DNA from: Fusibacter_C sp942493125
Lineage (GTDB): Bacteria > Bacillota > Clostridia > Peptostreptococcales > Acidaminobacteraceae
NCBI GenBank assembly: GCA_942493125.1
Contig: OW818667.1
Location: forward strand, 1,736,001-1,800,000
Direction: 5' to 3'
DNA: 64,000 bases
Under the pieces are notes generated by a model. The model saw nothing but the letters and a program-made list of their open reading frames with translations. It was not told the DNA's origin and did not search any database. The translations under genes were made by a program, and so were the position numbers. Each line of letters starts with the position of its first letter. Position 1 is the stretch's first letter. Positions 17,596-26,634 of this stretch are shown one piece after another.

Positions 17596-18834
17596 ATGAG
17601 TCATCGCGTTGTAGTTACAGGTATTGGCATCGTTTCACCTATTGGTAGCGGTGTAGAGTCGTTCTGGGAGGGTATTCAAGCTGGAAAATGTGGCATAAGC
17701 CTAATTGAAGCGTTTGATACAACAAATTTCAAAGTTAAAGTGGCTGGCGAGATCAAAGATTATGATCCGACACAGACAATCAATAAAAAAGATTCAAAGC
17801 GTATGGACAGATTTACACAGTTTGCAATCACCGCTTCAAAGTTTGCTGTTGAAGATTCAAACCTTACGATTGATGCAGATAATGCTGAGCGCATCGGCGT
17901 TTACTTAGGTAACGGCATCGGTGGTCTCATTACAATAGAAGAAACAGCTGAAAAAATGATGACAAAGGGCAACGATAGAATTTCACCGTTCTTCATTCCA
18001 ATGTCTATCTCAAACTTGGCAGCTGGCAACGTTTCAATCGAACTCGGCATCAAAGGCTCTTGCCTCACCTACAATACAGCTTGTGCATCCAGTGCAAGTG
18101 CAATCGGCGAAGCATTTAAAGACCTCCGTGGCGGCTATCATGACGTCATTTTGGCAGGTGGTACTGAAGCTACGATCACGCAGCTAGGTATCGGTGGCTT
18201 CCAAGCGATGACTGCGCTTTGTGAATCACATGATCCAATGCGCGCATCCATTCCATTTGATAAAGACAGAAGTGGTTTTGTCATGGCTGAAGGCGCTGCT
18301 ATGCTCGTTCTTGAAACGCTTGAACATGCGACTGCACGTGGCGCTAAAATTTATGCGGAACTCGTGGGTTACGGCACGACAAGTGACTCGCACCATATTA
18401 CAACACCAGCACCAGGAGGCGAAGGTGGCGCGCGCGCTATGAAAATGGCGTTAAGAGACGCAGGTATACAGCCAACTGATGTTGGCTATATCAACGCACA
18501 TGGAACGAGTACACCATACAACGACATCTTCGAAACAGCTGCAATCAAAACGACATTCGGCGATTATGCTTATAAAGTGCCTGTTTCTTCAACAAAATCG
18601 ATGACAGGCCATCTTCTTGGCGCTGCAGGCGGTATTGAATCTGCTGTTTGTGCACTATCATGCAGAGACAACTACATCCCTGCAACGATTAACTTCACTG
18701 AAGCTGATCCGCTATGTGATCTCGACTACGTGCCTAACCAAGGCAGAAGCCAAGAAGTCAACTATGCCCTTACAAATTCACTGGGCTTTGGCGGTCACAA
18801 CGCATCACTTATCTTTGCAAAATACAAAGGCTAG
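17596..18834 (+). CDS. fabF: 3-oxoacyl-ACP synthase II
   Basis: 412 residues of condensing enzyme. The start at MSHRVVVTGIG follows TTAGGAGG; a longer in-frame ORF starting inside fabG is rejected. The active-site Cys lies in TACASSASAIGEA, and the two His are in NAHGTSTPYND and KSMTGHLLGAAG. It extends acyl-ACP with malonyl-ACP. No fabH (initiating synthase) or acetyl-CoA carboxylase gene is in this cluster, so these must be elsewhere. Confidence 0.96.
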   Translation: MSHRVVVTGIGIVSPIGSGVESFWEGIQAGKCGISLIEAFDTTNFKVKVAGEIKDYDPTQTINKKDSKRMDRFTQFAITASKFAVEDSNLTIDADNAERIGVYLGNGIGGLITIEETAEKMMTKGNDRISPFFIPMSISNLAAGNVSIELGIKGSCLTYNTACASSASAIGEAFKDLRGGYHDVILAGGTEATITQLGIGGFQAMTALCESHDPMRASIPFDKDRSGFVMAEGAAMLVLETLEHATARGAKIYAELVGYGTTSDSHHITTPAPGGEGGARAMKMALRDAGIQPTDVGYINAHGTSTPYNDIFETAAIKTTFGDYAYKVPVSSTKSMTGHLLGAAGGIESAVCALSCRDNYIPATINFTEADPLCDLDYVPNQGRSQEVNYALTNSLGFGGHNASLIFAKYKG

Positions 18835-18849
18835 GAGCTAAATAATCCT

Positions 18850-19275
18850 ATGATACTCAATAGCAATCAGATCCAAGAAATTATCCCTCACCGCTATCCA
18901 TTTCTACTGGTCGACCAAATCACGGCGATTGAAGAAGGTGTCAGCGCAACGGGTATCAAAAATGTCACTGCCAATGAATACTTCTTTTTAGGTCATTTTC
19001 CACAGGAGCACGTTATGCCAGGCGTTTTGATCGTCGAGGCACTTGCTCAAGTAGGTGCAATCACGATCCTCAAAAAAGAAGAGAACAAAGGTAAAATAGC
19101 GTATTTTGCGGCGATCAACGACTGTAAATTCAGACGTAAAGTCATCCCTGGTGATACGCTCACACTCACCGTTGAAATTATCAAATCTAGAGCAAACTTC
19201 GGCGTAGGTAAAGCCGTTGCACGCGTCGGCGATGCCGTTGCATGTGAATGCGAGCTCTCATTTATGATTGGCTAA
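18850..19275 (+). CDS. fabZ: 3-hydroxyacyl-ACP dehydratase
   Basis: 141 residues of hotdog fold. The motif IPHRYPFLLVDQI carries the catalytic His, and GHFPQEHVMPGVLIVEALAQ carries the catalytic Glu and the central helix. Last gene of the fab operon, 15 nt after fabF, followed by a terminator. Confidence 0.97.
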   Translation: MILNSNQIQEIIPHRYPFLLVDQITAIEEGVSATGIKNVTANEYFFLGHFPQEHVMPGVLIVEALAQVGAITILKKEENKGKIAYFAAINDCKFRRKVIPGDTLTLTVEIIKSRANFGVGKAVARVGDAVACECELSFMIG

Positions 19276-19319
19276 AAAATGCTGTAATTTCATTTTGATG
19301 ATGAATTCTCCTTAATACT

Positions 19320-19373
19320 TCCCGTGATCGGTACGCAGCCAATATGACTGCTTATCTACGCGGGACTTTTTTT
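19320..19373 (+). terminator. Terminator of the fab operon
   Basis: TCCCGTG/CGCGGGA outer stem with an internal GCAG/CTGC pairing, followed by CTTTTTTT, 45 nt after the fabZ stop. Confidence 0.7.
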
Positions 19374-19438
19374 GTGTCACACTTTACATTTTCGTAACAT
19401 CATGATATACTTTTGCGAAATTGAACGGAGGTTTTCAC

Positions 19439-20233
19439 ATGGAATCACTTAATCACTTTAATAAAATCGTCATTAAAATCGGCTCCTCTTCATTAACCCA
19501 TGAAAGTGGTCTGCTCGACTTATGGAAGATGGAATGCTTGGTTAAGCAAATCGCGAACTTATATAACAGTGGCAAATCGATTATCGTCGTCTCTTCTGGT
19601 GCGATTGCGGCAGGTATTGGAAAAATGAAACTAGCGGAAAGGCCAAAGAGCATGCCAGAAAAACAAGCGGCGGCAGCTGTTGGGCAAAGCACCCTCATGC
19701 ATATGTATGAAAAATTCTTTTCCGAATATGGTATCACAGTGGCTCAAGTATTGCTCACTCGAGAGGATATGTACGAGCCTACGCGACGTGCACACTGCAT
19801 CAATGCCCTCGATGCTTTGATTAAGCACAGAATCATACCCATAGTCAATGAAAATGACGTCGTTGCTATCGATGAGATCAAAGTAGGCGATAACGATACA
19901 CTATCAGCAGAAGTATGTAAAATGATCGATTTTGAAAACTTAATTATTTTATCAGACATAAATGGGGTATATAACAAAGATCCTAGAAAATTTTCAGATG
20001 CTTATTTGATACGTGAAATTAGCGATTTGGAAACGATGCATGCAATAGATGCTGGTGATGCTGGCTCAAGTGTTGGAACAGGTGGCATGCAGACGAAACT
20101 CAGTGCAGCTAGACTGCTTCAAGGGGCAAATAAGACCATGTTCATCGTCAATAGCGGTTTTCCTAACGTTTTAAATGAAATGGCAACTGGACAAGAACAC
20201 GGAACTTTTTTTGATTTTCGTAAGCGATCATAA
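19439..20233 (+). CDS. proB: Glutamate 5-kinase (no PUA domain)
   Basis: 264 residues. It phosphorylates glutamate in the first step of proline synthesis. Amino-acid-kinase motifs are KIGSSSLTHESG, VSSGAIAAGIGKM, NENDVVAIDEIKVGDNDTLSA and the VGTGGMQTKLSAA loop. The protein stops after the kinase domain, so the C-terminal PUA domain of the E. coli enzyme is absent, as in many Firmicutes. Start chosen at ATG 19439 after GGAGG. Confidence 0.95.
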   Translation: MESLNHFNKIVIKIGSSSLTHESGLLDLWKMECLVKQIANLYNSGKSIIVVSSGAIAAGIGKMKLAERPKSMPEKQAAAAVGQSTLMHMYEKFFSEYGITVAQVLLTREDMYEPTRRAHCINALDALIKHRIIPIVNENDVVAIDEIKVGDNDTLSAEVCKMIDFENLIILSDINGVYNKDPRKFSDAYLIREISDLETMHAIDAGDAGSSVGTGGMQTKLSAARLLQGANKTMFIVNSGFPNVLNEMATGQEHGTFFDFRKRS

Positions 20234-20306
20234 AGTCGTCAAAAGGTTCCATTTAAACAATTGTTGAATCGATACCATCGATCGACTTAATATTCGAGGA
20301 GTGAAC

Positions 20307-21587
20307 ATGCAAGATTATTCGTTAGAAATACAACAAATGGGTATAAAGGCCAAAGAAGCCGCTCGTTTTTTAAGAATTAAATCAACAAAAGAAAAAAATG
20401 ATCTTATATCAGAAATTGCGACACAGCTCTCAAAGGCGAAAGGTGATATCATCTCTGCCAATAGCGCTGATGTTGCAGATGCGCGAGCAAATGGATTGAA
20501 AGAGTCGATGATCGAACGTCTACAGTTGACTGAGAGCCGGTTTGACGAGATGATTGATGGACTCTTACAAGTCGTTACCCTATCAGATCCTATCGGTGAA
20601 GTCGATAAGATGTGGGTAAACGAAGCTGGACTAACGATCGGAGCTAAGCGCGTTCCTCTCGGTGTCGTCGCAATGATTTATGAATCAAGACCAAACGTGA
20701 CCATCGATGCTTCAGCACTTTGTTTAAAAACGGGAAATGCCGTCATTTTAAAAGGCGGGTCAGATGCACTTCTCACGAATCAATCTCTATTGAAGGCAAT
20801 ACTGACTGCTCTGGAGATATGCAACTTTCCTGAAGGCTGTGTTCAGCTCGTTGGCACCACTGACAGAGACTTTACAAAACAACTGCTCACCGCTAAGCGC
20901 TATATCGATTGCGTGATACCAAGAGGTGGTGCAGGTTTGATTCAGTTTGTCTCTGAAAATTCCAGAATACCAATGATAGAAACGGGTATCGGCATTTGCC
21001 ATATCTATGTCGATTCAGATTATGATGTCACACAGGCAGTGGCGATCATAAAAAATGCTAAGATTCAAAGACCAGGTGCATGTAATGCAGTTGAAACGGT
21101 TTTAGTTCATGCTTCAAATGCGCCAGTCATACTTAAGGCTCTCATCAATGAAATGGCAGATTGTGGTGTCTCTCTCGCCCTTTGCGAAAGAAGTCATCAT
21201 GAAGCGATTTTACTTGAGCTAGACATGCATCACTGCAGTTTAGCGACTGAAGAGGATTGGATGAAAGAATACCTCGATTATAAGCTTGCAGTGAAAATAG
21301 TCGATTCAATCGACGATGCGATTGATCACATTGAGACGTACAGCAGTGGCCATTCAGAAGCTATTTTGACAGAATCTTACGATCATGCGCAACAATTTCT
21401 AAATAACGTCGATTCAGCAGCAGTATATGTCAATGCCTCAACGCGATTCACCGATGGTGGTCAATTTGGCTTTGGTGCTGAGATCGGAATTAGCACACAA
21501 AAACTACATGCAAGAGGACCAATGGGTTTAATTGCTCTCACTACGACAAAGTACATCGTATATGGCAGTGGACAAATTAGAAATTAG
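20307..21587 (+). CDS. proA: Glutamate-5-semialdehyde dehydrogenase (gamma-glutamyl phosphate reductase)
   Basis: 426 residues. It reduces glutamyl 5-phosphate with NADPH and partners ProB, whose gene ends 73 nt upstream. Typical motifs are VPLGVVAMIYESRPNVTIDA, LKGGSDALLTN, IPRGGAGLI, the catalytic Cys in RPGACNAVET and NASTRFTDGGQFGFGAEIGIST. Start ATG after GAGGAG. Confidence 0.96.
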   Translation: MQDYSLEIQQMGIKAKEAARFLRIKSTKEKNDLISEIATQLSKAKGDIISANSADVADARANGLKESMIERLQLTESRFDEMIDGLLQVVTLSDPIGEVDKMWVNEAGLTIGAKRVPLGVVAMIYESRPNVTIDASALCLKTGNAVILKGGSDALLTNQSLLKAILTALEICNFPEGCVQLVGTTDRDFTKQLLTAKRYIDCVIPRGGAGLIQFVSENSRIPMIETGIGICHIYVDSDYDVTQAVAIIKNAKIQRPGACNAVETVLVHASNAPVILKALINEMADCGVSLALCERSHHEAILLELDMHHCSLATEEDWMKEYLDYKLAVKIVDSIDDAIDHIETYSSGHSEAILTESYDHAQQFLNNVDSAAVYVNASTRFTDGGQFGFGAEIGISTQKLHARGPMGLIALTTTKYIVYGSGQIRN

Positions 21588-21645
21588 CACAATCTGTCAT
21601 TTTCTTATATTGCATTTATAAAGATGTCATTTTATAATGAGTTTA

Positions 21646-21687
21646 GGAAATTGTATAACACGGTATTTATTCAATTTCCATAGTTAA
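21646..21687 (+). repeat. Dispersed intergenic motif, inverted pair upstream of the marR gene
   Basis: GGAAATTG (21646-21653) and CAATTTCC (21672-21679) form an inverted pair 18 nt apart. The second is followed by ATAGTTA, the same extension seen at 29506-29512 and 60546-60552. It lies just upstream of the MarR ribosome site, so it could be an operator. Confidence 0.5.
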
Positions 21688-21703
21688 GGAGCGTGATTGA
21701 CAC

Positions 21704-22180
21704 ATGAAAGACAATAATCATAAGATTAAGAGCATCTTAAAACAGGTTATGATTTTCAACGATTTTTACGAAGAAGTCATCCAATCAAGTATAGTGAAAA
21801 ATCAAGATACAGCTGTTAGCAAACTTGAGTTCAAGCTGCTTCACACTGTGTATCGTCATGAGCGACTCATGATTACGGAAGTCTCCGAAATCTTGAACAT
21901 CTCCTTGCCTAACTGCAGCCGATACGTGAAGACAGCTATTGAAGACGGGTATATCCAAAAACAGATCGACCTAGAAGATAAACGCATTTACTATATCTCA
22001 CTCACAGAAAAAGGCAAGAATATCGTAGAGACAACTCTCGGTAGCTTCAGTGATGAAATGTCGAATCAGCTATTGGATCTTGACTTTAAAACGCTTGAAA
22101 AACTTGATCAAACGTTTTCAAATCTCAACAATCTATTATCTGAAACACTCTTCAATGCACAAAATACTAGGCACAACTAA
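21704..22180 (+). CDS. MarR-family transcriptional regulator
   Basis: 158 residues with a central winged HTH (about 40-105: SKLEFKLLHTVYRHERLMITEVSEILNIS..CSRYVKTAIEDGYI) and the wing DLEDKRIYYISLTEKG. N- and C-terminal helices suit dimerisation. No adjacent obvious target gene; an inverted repeat lies immediately upstream and may be autoregulatory. Ligand unknown. Confidence 0.85.
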   Translation: MKDNNHKIKSILKQVMIFNDFYEEVIQSSIVKNQDTAVSKLEFKLLHTVYRHERLMITEVSEILNISLPNCSRYVKTAIEDGYIQKQIDLEDKRIYYISLTEKGKNIVETTLGSFSDEMSNQLLDLDFKTLEKLDQTFSNLNNLLSETLFNAQNTRHN

Positions 22181-22215
22181 AGAAATTGCATATTTATCAA
22201 ATAAGATACAAAAAA

Positions 22216-22261
22216 ACTCGGAGATGCAGTCAACTGATTGCAAGTCCGAGTTTGTTTTTTT
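22216..22261 (+). terminator. Terminator after the marR gene
   Basis: ACTCGGA/TCCGAGT stem with an inner TGCA-containing loop, followed by TTGTTTTTTT. It serves the plus-strand marR gene and faces the convergent substrate-binding protein gene. Confidence 0.8.
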
Positions 22262-22285
22262 AATTGAGGAAATAGCATCATTTCC

Positions 22286-23215
22286 TTACTTTATAAATTG
22301 ATCGGTAGAGAGCTCTGAAAAACTGAAATCCGATGTCGTGAGTGCGCGATCTTTCATCCAGCTTTGAACCGTGCCAAAAGTCACTTCATCTGCGACTTGT
22401 GCTTTGCTGAGTTCAGGGAAATCAAATGACTCTGCCAAGCTCGGCGGGAAGCCTAATTGATCGATCAACAACTGAATATAGTCGTTTTGATCTGTGTTGT
22501 TGAGATAGTCGACAGCTTGGTTATAACCTTCATATAACTTTTCGATCGCATCGCTTTTTTCATCGATAGCTGTCTCTGTCATGATGAAAATACCAGGTTG
22601 TAAACCGAGGTCAAGTGTTCCCATAATCGCTTCACCACCGTTTAGAACGGCAGCAGATGACAATGGTTCAGGAAGTGTTGCCGCATCAAGTTCACCTGCA
22701 CCAAGCATTTCAAGTCTCACAGGCATCTGTGGAATGGCAACCGTGGATACTTTCTCTAAAATACCTGCATCCGCAGCAATTTGATCTGTCACAAAATCGA
22801 TAACCGTATTTGCAGAGATGCCCACTTCGATTTTATCGAGTGCCTCTACACCACTTTTATCAAGTGTTGGTGTTGAAACCATAACGTAGCTACCATAAGT
22901 CTGCGACGTGATCTTTGCGTCAAATGCAGCGTCATTGTAAAACATGATGGTCAGCATATCAGCCATTGCACCGTCTAAATTGCCTGTCTGCATCGCCGTA
23001 TCGCGATCCGTGGCACTTTTAAATACAGTTATTTCGACATCGAGTCCAAGTGCTTCAAAATAGCCATTTTCTTTGGCGATTATATAGGGCGCTGCGCCGA
23101 TATCCGACATGACGCCAATCTTTAAACTTTGTGGTGTCTCATCTTTTGCACAGCCTGATGCAATTAGCACAGTTACGAGCATCATCAACATTAAAACTAG
23201 TATATTTCTTTTCAT
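22286..23215 (-). CDS. ABC importer substrate-binding lipoprotein (NMT1/SsuA-like)
   Basis: 309 residues. Signal peptide with lipobox IASGC at about residue 22, then a type 2 periplasmic-binding domain of the NMT1/SsuA/TauA/ThiY class: LKIGVMSDIGAAPYIIAKENGYFEALGLDVE and DRDTAMQTGNLDGAMAD. This class binds small, often aromatic or sulfonated, organic ligands. It is divergent from the mqnL-like operon, which carries the only nearby matching ATPase and permease, so the three probably form one importer. It may deliver a precursor to the UbiA/UbiD/UbiX-type enzymes; ligand identity is inference. Confidence 0.88.
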   Translation of the reverse strand: MKRNILVLMLMMLVTVLIASGCAKDETPQSLKIGVMSDIGAAPYIIAKENGYFEALGLDVEITVFKSATDRDTAMQTGNLDGAMADMLTIMFYNDAAFDAKITSQTYGSYVMVSTPTLDKSGVEALDKIEVGISANTVIDFVTDQIAADAGILEKVSTVAIPQMPVRLEMLGAGELDAATLPEPLSSAAVLNGGEAIMGTLDLGLQPGIFIMTETAIDEKSDAIEKLYEGYNQAVDYLNNTDQNDYIQLLIDQLGFPPSLAESFDFPELSKAQVADEVTFGTVQSWMKDRALTTSDFSFSELSTDQFIK

Positions 23216-23238
23216 ATTGCCTCCTCTTTAACTCAATA

Positions 23239-23307
23239 ATGCTAACATATATTATATTGTGCGTCAAGACTTGCCAAATTGACATAATGACCATAAATGT
23301 CTATAAT
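23239..23307. promoter_or_regulatory. Back-to-back promoters of the binding-protein gene and the mqn-like operon
   Basis: Plus strand: TTGACA (23279-23284), 17-nt spacer, TATAAT (23302-23307), a consensus promoter. Minus strand: TTGACG (23267-23262), 17-nt spacer, TAGCAT (23244-23239). The two -35 boxes are 11 bp apart, so a single regulator could act on both. GACAT/ATGTC arms (23281-23285 and 23297-23301) sit inside the plus promoter and could be an operator. Confidence 0.75.
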
Positions 23308-23347
23308 CTAAAGTGTTATTTTAGGAAATTGCAGTAAGGAGGATGGT

Positions 23348-25093
23348 ATGCCCTATAAAGACTTAACAAGCTTTTTGAAAGCTTTGAAAACTAGAAATTT
23401 GCTCACCGAAATCAATGTGGAAGTGGATCCTGAACTCGAGATCACAGAAATCGCGGACCGCATCTCAAAAGTTTACGGTAACGCACTGAAGTTCAACAAC
23501 GTAAAAGGCTCAAAATTTCCACTGGTTATCAATGCCATGGGCACTTATGAGCGCCTCAATCTTGGTCTAGGGGTCAAAAACCTCGATGATATCGCGCACC
23601 AAATTGAGGAATTCATGAATATGAGCACATATGCGACGCTCATAGGAAAGATCAAAGCGATTCCGAAACTCGCCCCTCTTCCGTTCATTTTTCCTAGAAA
23701 GGTCAAATCAGCACCATGTCAGGAAGTTGTCACTGAGCCCGATTTAAATGCCCTGCCTATCATCAAATGTTGGCCTGACGACGGTGGCAAATACATCACG
23801 TTACCTTTAGTCTTCACTAGAGACCCAGAAACCGGCCAACAGAATGTCGGTATGTATCGCCTTCAGGTCTATGATGAAAAAACGACGGGCATGCATTGGC
23901 ACCTTCACAAAGACGGAAAAGAAATCTACGAAAAATATAGACGCCTCGGCAAAAAAATGCCTGTAGCTGTGGCACTTGGCTGCGACCCTACGATTATTTA
24001 TGCAGCAACTGCCCCACTTCCAAAGATGATTGATGAGATGATCTTCGCCGGTTACCTTAAAAAGAAACCAGTAGAACTCGTGAAGTGTATCACAAGCGAA
24101 ATTTACGTGCCAGCACAGGCCGAATTTATTCTTGAAGGTTATGTCGACCTCGACGAGAAACGCCTTGAGGGACCATTTGGCGACCATACAGGGTACTATT
24201 CTCTTGCGGATATGTATCCCGTGTTCCACCTCGAGAAAATGACGCATAGAAAAGAAGCGATATATCCAACGACGATCGTAGGCAAACCGCCTATGGAAGA
24301 TTGTTATCTCGGCAAAGCCACAGAGCGCATCTTCTTGCCGCTGATGAAAATCACGACACCAGAAATTGTCGATATGGAAATGCCACTTGAAGGCGTCTTC
24401 CACAACTGCGCTATCGTCTCCATCAAAAAAGCGTTTCCACGACATGCGAACAAAGTACTCTATGCGCTTTGGGGACTTGGTCAAATGATGTATACGAAGA
24501 TGATTATCGTCGTTGACGAAAGTGTAAATGTCCATGACTATATGGCCGTTGCACGTGCGATACAAAGCAATGTCATCGATCCGAGCCATCTGCTCATAAC
24601 GGAGGGACCTCTCGACGCACTGGATCACGCTTCAAACAGAGCGTTCCAAGGCTTTAGACTCGGCATCGACGCGACGGTTAAACGTCCAGTTGAAGTGGAT
24701 GCGACTTATGCGCAACCATTAGAAACAAGCAATCCACTCGAAGACCTAAACGTGATCCGTGTCAATAAGCTGAACGACGAACAAACAGTTAAAGATACCT
24801 TGCTTGCACTGTCTAAAGACCCGTCGCACAAAGCGCGTATCGTCATCGCTGTGGATGATTGGGTCGATGCAGCCAATTTATCCACAGTATCCTGGAAAGT
24901 ATTTAATAACATTGATCCAGATCGTGATATGGTGATTGAAAAGCGTATGGATGACCGTTTGTTCATCGGCATCGATGCGACGAAAAAAGGACCGAGCGAT
25001 GGTTTGATGCGCCCTTGGCCAGATGATATCGAGATGTCGGAATCCATCAAAAATCTTGTGACAAAGCGATGGTCTGAATATGGGCTGGATTAG
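23348..25093 (+). CDS. mqnL: UbiD-family decarboxylase, menaquinone (MqnL)-like
   Basis: 581 residues, the length of the UbiD-family decarboxylases assigned to futalosine-route menaquinone synthesis. Motifs include NAMGTYERL near the N-terminus, TLPLVFTRDPETGQQNVGMYRLQV (prenyl-FMN/metal region), LEGPFGDHTGYYS (catalytic Glu) and a C-terminal PWPDDI. It would decarboxylate a prenylated dihydroxynaphthoate using prenylated FMN made by the UbiX-type protein three genes down. It leads the operon and overlaps the UbiA-type gene by 14 nt. No mqnA, C, D or E gene is seen here. Confidence 0.82.
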   Translation: MPYKDLTSFLKALKTRNLLTEINVEVDPELEITEIADRISKVYGNALKFNNVKGSKFPLVINAMGTYERLNLGLGVKNLDDIAHQIEEFMNMSTYATLIGKIKAIPKLAPLPFIFPRKVKSAPCQEVVTEPDLNALPIIKCWPDDGGKYITLPLVFTRDPETGQQNVGMYRLQVYDEKTTGMHWHLHKDGKEIYEKYRRLGKKMPVAVALGCDPTIIYAATAPLPKMIDEMIFAGYLKKKPVELVKCITSEIYVPAQAEFILEGYVDLDEKRLEGPFGDHTGYYSLADMYPVFHLEKMTHRKEAIYPTTIVGKPPMEDCYLGKATERIFLPLMKITTPEIVDMEMPLEGVFHNCAIVSIKKAFPRHANKVLYALWGLGQMMYTKMIIVVDESVNVHDYMAVARAIQSNVIDPSHLLITEGPLDALDHASNRAFQGFRLGIDATVKRPVEVDATYAQPLETSNPLEDLNVIRVNKLNDEQTVKDTLLALSKDPSHKARIVIAVDDWVDAANLSTVSWKVFNNIDPDRDMVIEKRMDDRLFIGIDATKKGPSDGLMRPWPDDIEMSESIKNLVTKRWSEYGLD

Positions 25094-25964
25094 CAGTAAA
25101 TTTAATAAATTGGTTGCAAAAATCAATACGTACGGCGAGCTCGTCATGTTCTCGCACACGCTGTTTTCTCTGCCCTTTGCACTCATTGCACTCTTTATAG
25201 CAGCGGACGGACTTCCAGAACTAAGACTCTTCTTTTGGATCATGGTCTGTTTATTTGCCGGACGCAACGGTGCCAACGCTCTCAATCGTTTCGTGGATCA
25301 AAAGTACGACGCCATGAATCCTAGAACGCAAACGCGTCATATGCCTCAGGGAAAGGTCAAATCCTTTGAAGTGCTTTGGATCACTGGACTTTGCTACATT
25401 TTATTCGTCTTTGCCGCCTATCAGATCAATACGATCTGCTTTATATTATCACCTGTTGCCCTAGCACTTTTTACGCTTTACAGTTTCACAAAGCGTTTCA
25501 CATGGCTCTGCCATTTGGTGCTCGGCGTCACATGTGCGGGTGCCCCCGTCGGCGCTTGGCTTGCCGTTACAGGGTCATTTGACTGGATTCCACTGATGCT
25601 CGGCGCCATCGTTACGCTCTGGGTAGCGGGTTTTGACATTGTCTACGGCACGCAAGATATCGAATTTGACCGCAAGACGGGACTTTTCTCCATTCCCGCG
25701 CGATTTGGACTCAGCGGCGCTTTACTGATCGCCAAAACGTTCCACGCGTTCATGTGGCTGTTATTGATCGCTGTTGGCATCTTCGCAGAGCTCGGCGTCA
25801 TTTACTACATCGGCGTTGCCATCTGTGCGGTACTCCTCGCAATCGAACACGGCATCATCGAGCCAAGCCACCGCGTCAAAATGAACTTTGCGGCTTATCA
25901 CATCAATCAACTGATCTCCATGCAGCTGCTGATCACCACAGCACTAGATATTTTTTTGAGATAA
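25080..25964 (+). CDS. mqnP: UbiA-family prenyltransferase, MqnP-like
   Basis: 294 residues with about eight or nine TM helices. The two Asp-rich motifs are NRFVDQKYDAMNPRTQTR (first) and DIVYGTQDIEFDRKTGLFSIPARFG (second), which bind the polyprenyl diphosphate through Mg2+. Such enzymes attach a polyprenyl tail to an aromatic acid at the membrane. The neighbouring UbiD- and UbiX-type genes point to 1,4-dihydroxy-6-naphthoate (MqnP) or 4-hydroxybenzoate-like substrates. The start ATG lies within the end of the upstream gene. Confidence 0.83.
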   Translation: MGWISSKFNKLVAKINTYGELVMFSHTLFSLPFALIALFIAADGLPELRLFFWIMVCLFAGRNGANALNRFVDQKYDAMNPRTQTRHMPQGKVKSFEVLWITGLCYILFVFAAYQINTICFILSPVALALFTLYSFTKRFTWLCHLVLGVTCAGAPVGAWLAVTGSFDWIPLMLGAIVTLWVAGFDIVYGTQDIEFDRKTGLFSIPARFGLSGALLIAKTFHAFMWLLLIAVGIFAELGVIYYIGVAICAVLLAIEHGIIEPSHRVKMNFAAYHINQLISMQLLITTALDIFLR

Positions 25965-26055
25965 CTTTAAGACCGCTAAAGATTATCGCCTAGAACATGA
26001 AAATTATGCTTCTTGATACATTAACGTCACTTATATTTATAAGAAAGGACCTCCT

Positions 26056-26634
26056 ATGAAACGCATACTGGTTGGACTCACAGGCGCAAGCGGCAGTGTA
26101 CTTGCATATACTGTCGTGAAATTGCTACTTGAGAATGGACATGAAGTACACTTCGTCGCGTCCAAGCTTGGAGAGCGGGTCATGGCATACGAACTCGAGC
26201 GAGACTATGCCGATGTCCTCTCAGAATTCGAATCCTTTTCACATTTTGTGCACCACGACAACGACAATCTGTTTGCAAGCATCGCCAGTGGGTCATATCC
26301 TGTGGATGCCATGGTCATCGTCCCTTGTAGCATGGGGACACTCGGCAAAATCGCAGGTGGCATCGCTGACAGTCTAATTTGCAGAGCGGCTGACGTCGCA
26401 TTAAAAGAAAGACGTGCGCTCGTCTTGGTGACGCGCGAAACACCACTTAGTGGCATTCATCTTGAGAACATGCTAAAACTCACGCGTTACGGTGCGACGA
26501 TATTGCCGCCAGTGCCTGCGTATTATAGCAAACCTAAATCCGTACAAGATATCGTAAATCAAACGGCAGCGCGCATACTTGGCACATTAGGCATCGTTAC
26601 AGAAGAACAAGTCGTTTGGAATGGAGAAATTTGA
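26056..26634 (+). CDS. ubiX: UbiX-family flavin prenyltransferase, MqnM-like
   Basis: 192 residues of the UbiX/Pad1 flavoprotein fold. It prenylates FMN with dimethylallyl phosphate, giving the cofactor the UbiD-type enzyme needs. Visible: GLTGASGSVLAY (FMN phosphate loop), PCSMGTLGKIAGGIADSLICRAADVALKE and RETPLSGIHLENMLKL. It overlaps the following ATPase gene (TGATG). Confidence 0.93.
   Translation: MKRILVGLTGASGSVLAYTVVKLLLENGHEVHFVASKLGERVMAYELERDYADVLSEFESFSHFVHHDNDNLFASIASGSYPVDAMVIVPCSMGTLGKIAGGIADSLICRAADVALKERRALVLVTRETPLSGIHLENMLKLTRYGATILPPVPAYYSKPKSVQDIVNQTAARILGTLGIVTEEQVVWNGEI

Noticed and set aside
22286..23215. MqnA or MqnD (which share the periplasmic-binding fold) as identity for the lipoprotein
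   Set aside because: It has a signal peptide with lipobox and NMT1/SsuA-type motifs, so it is an exported binding protein rather than a cytoplasmic futalosine-pathway enzyme.
23807..24628. A 273-codon minus-strand ORF opposite the mqnL-like gene
   Set aside because: No ribosome site and a random-looking protein; it lies inside a well-conserved gene, so it is a shadow frame.
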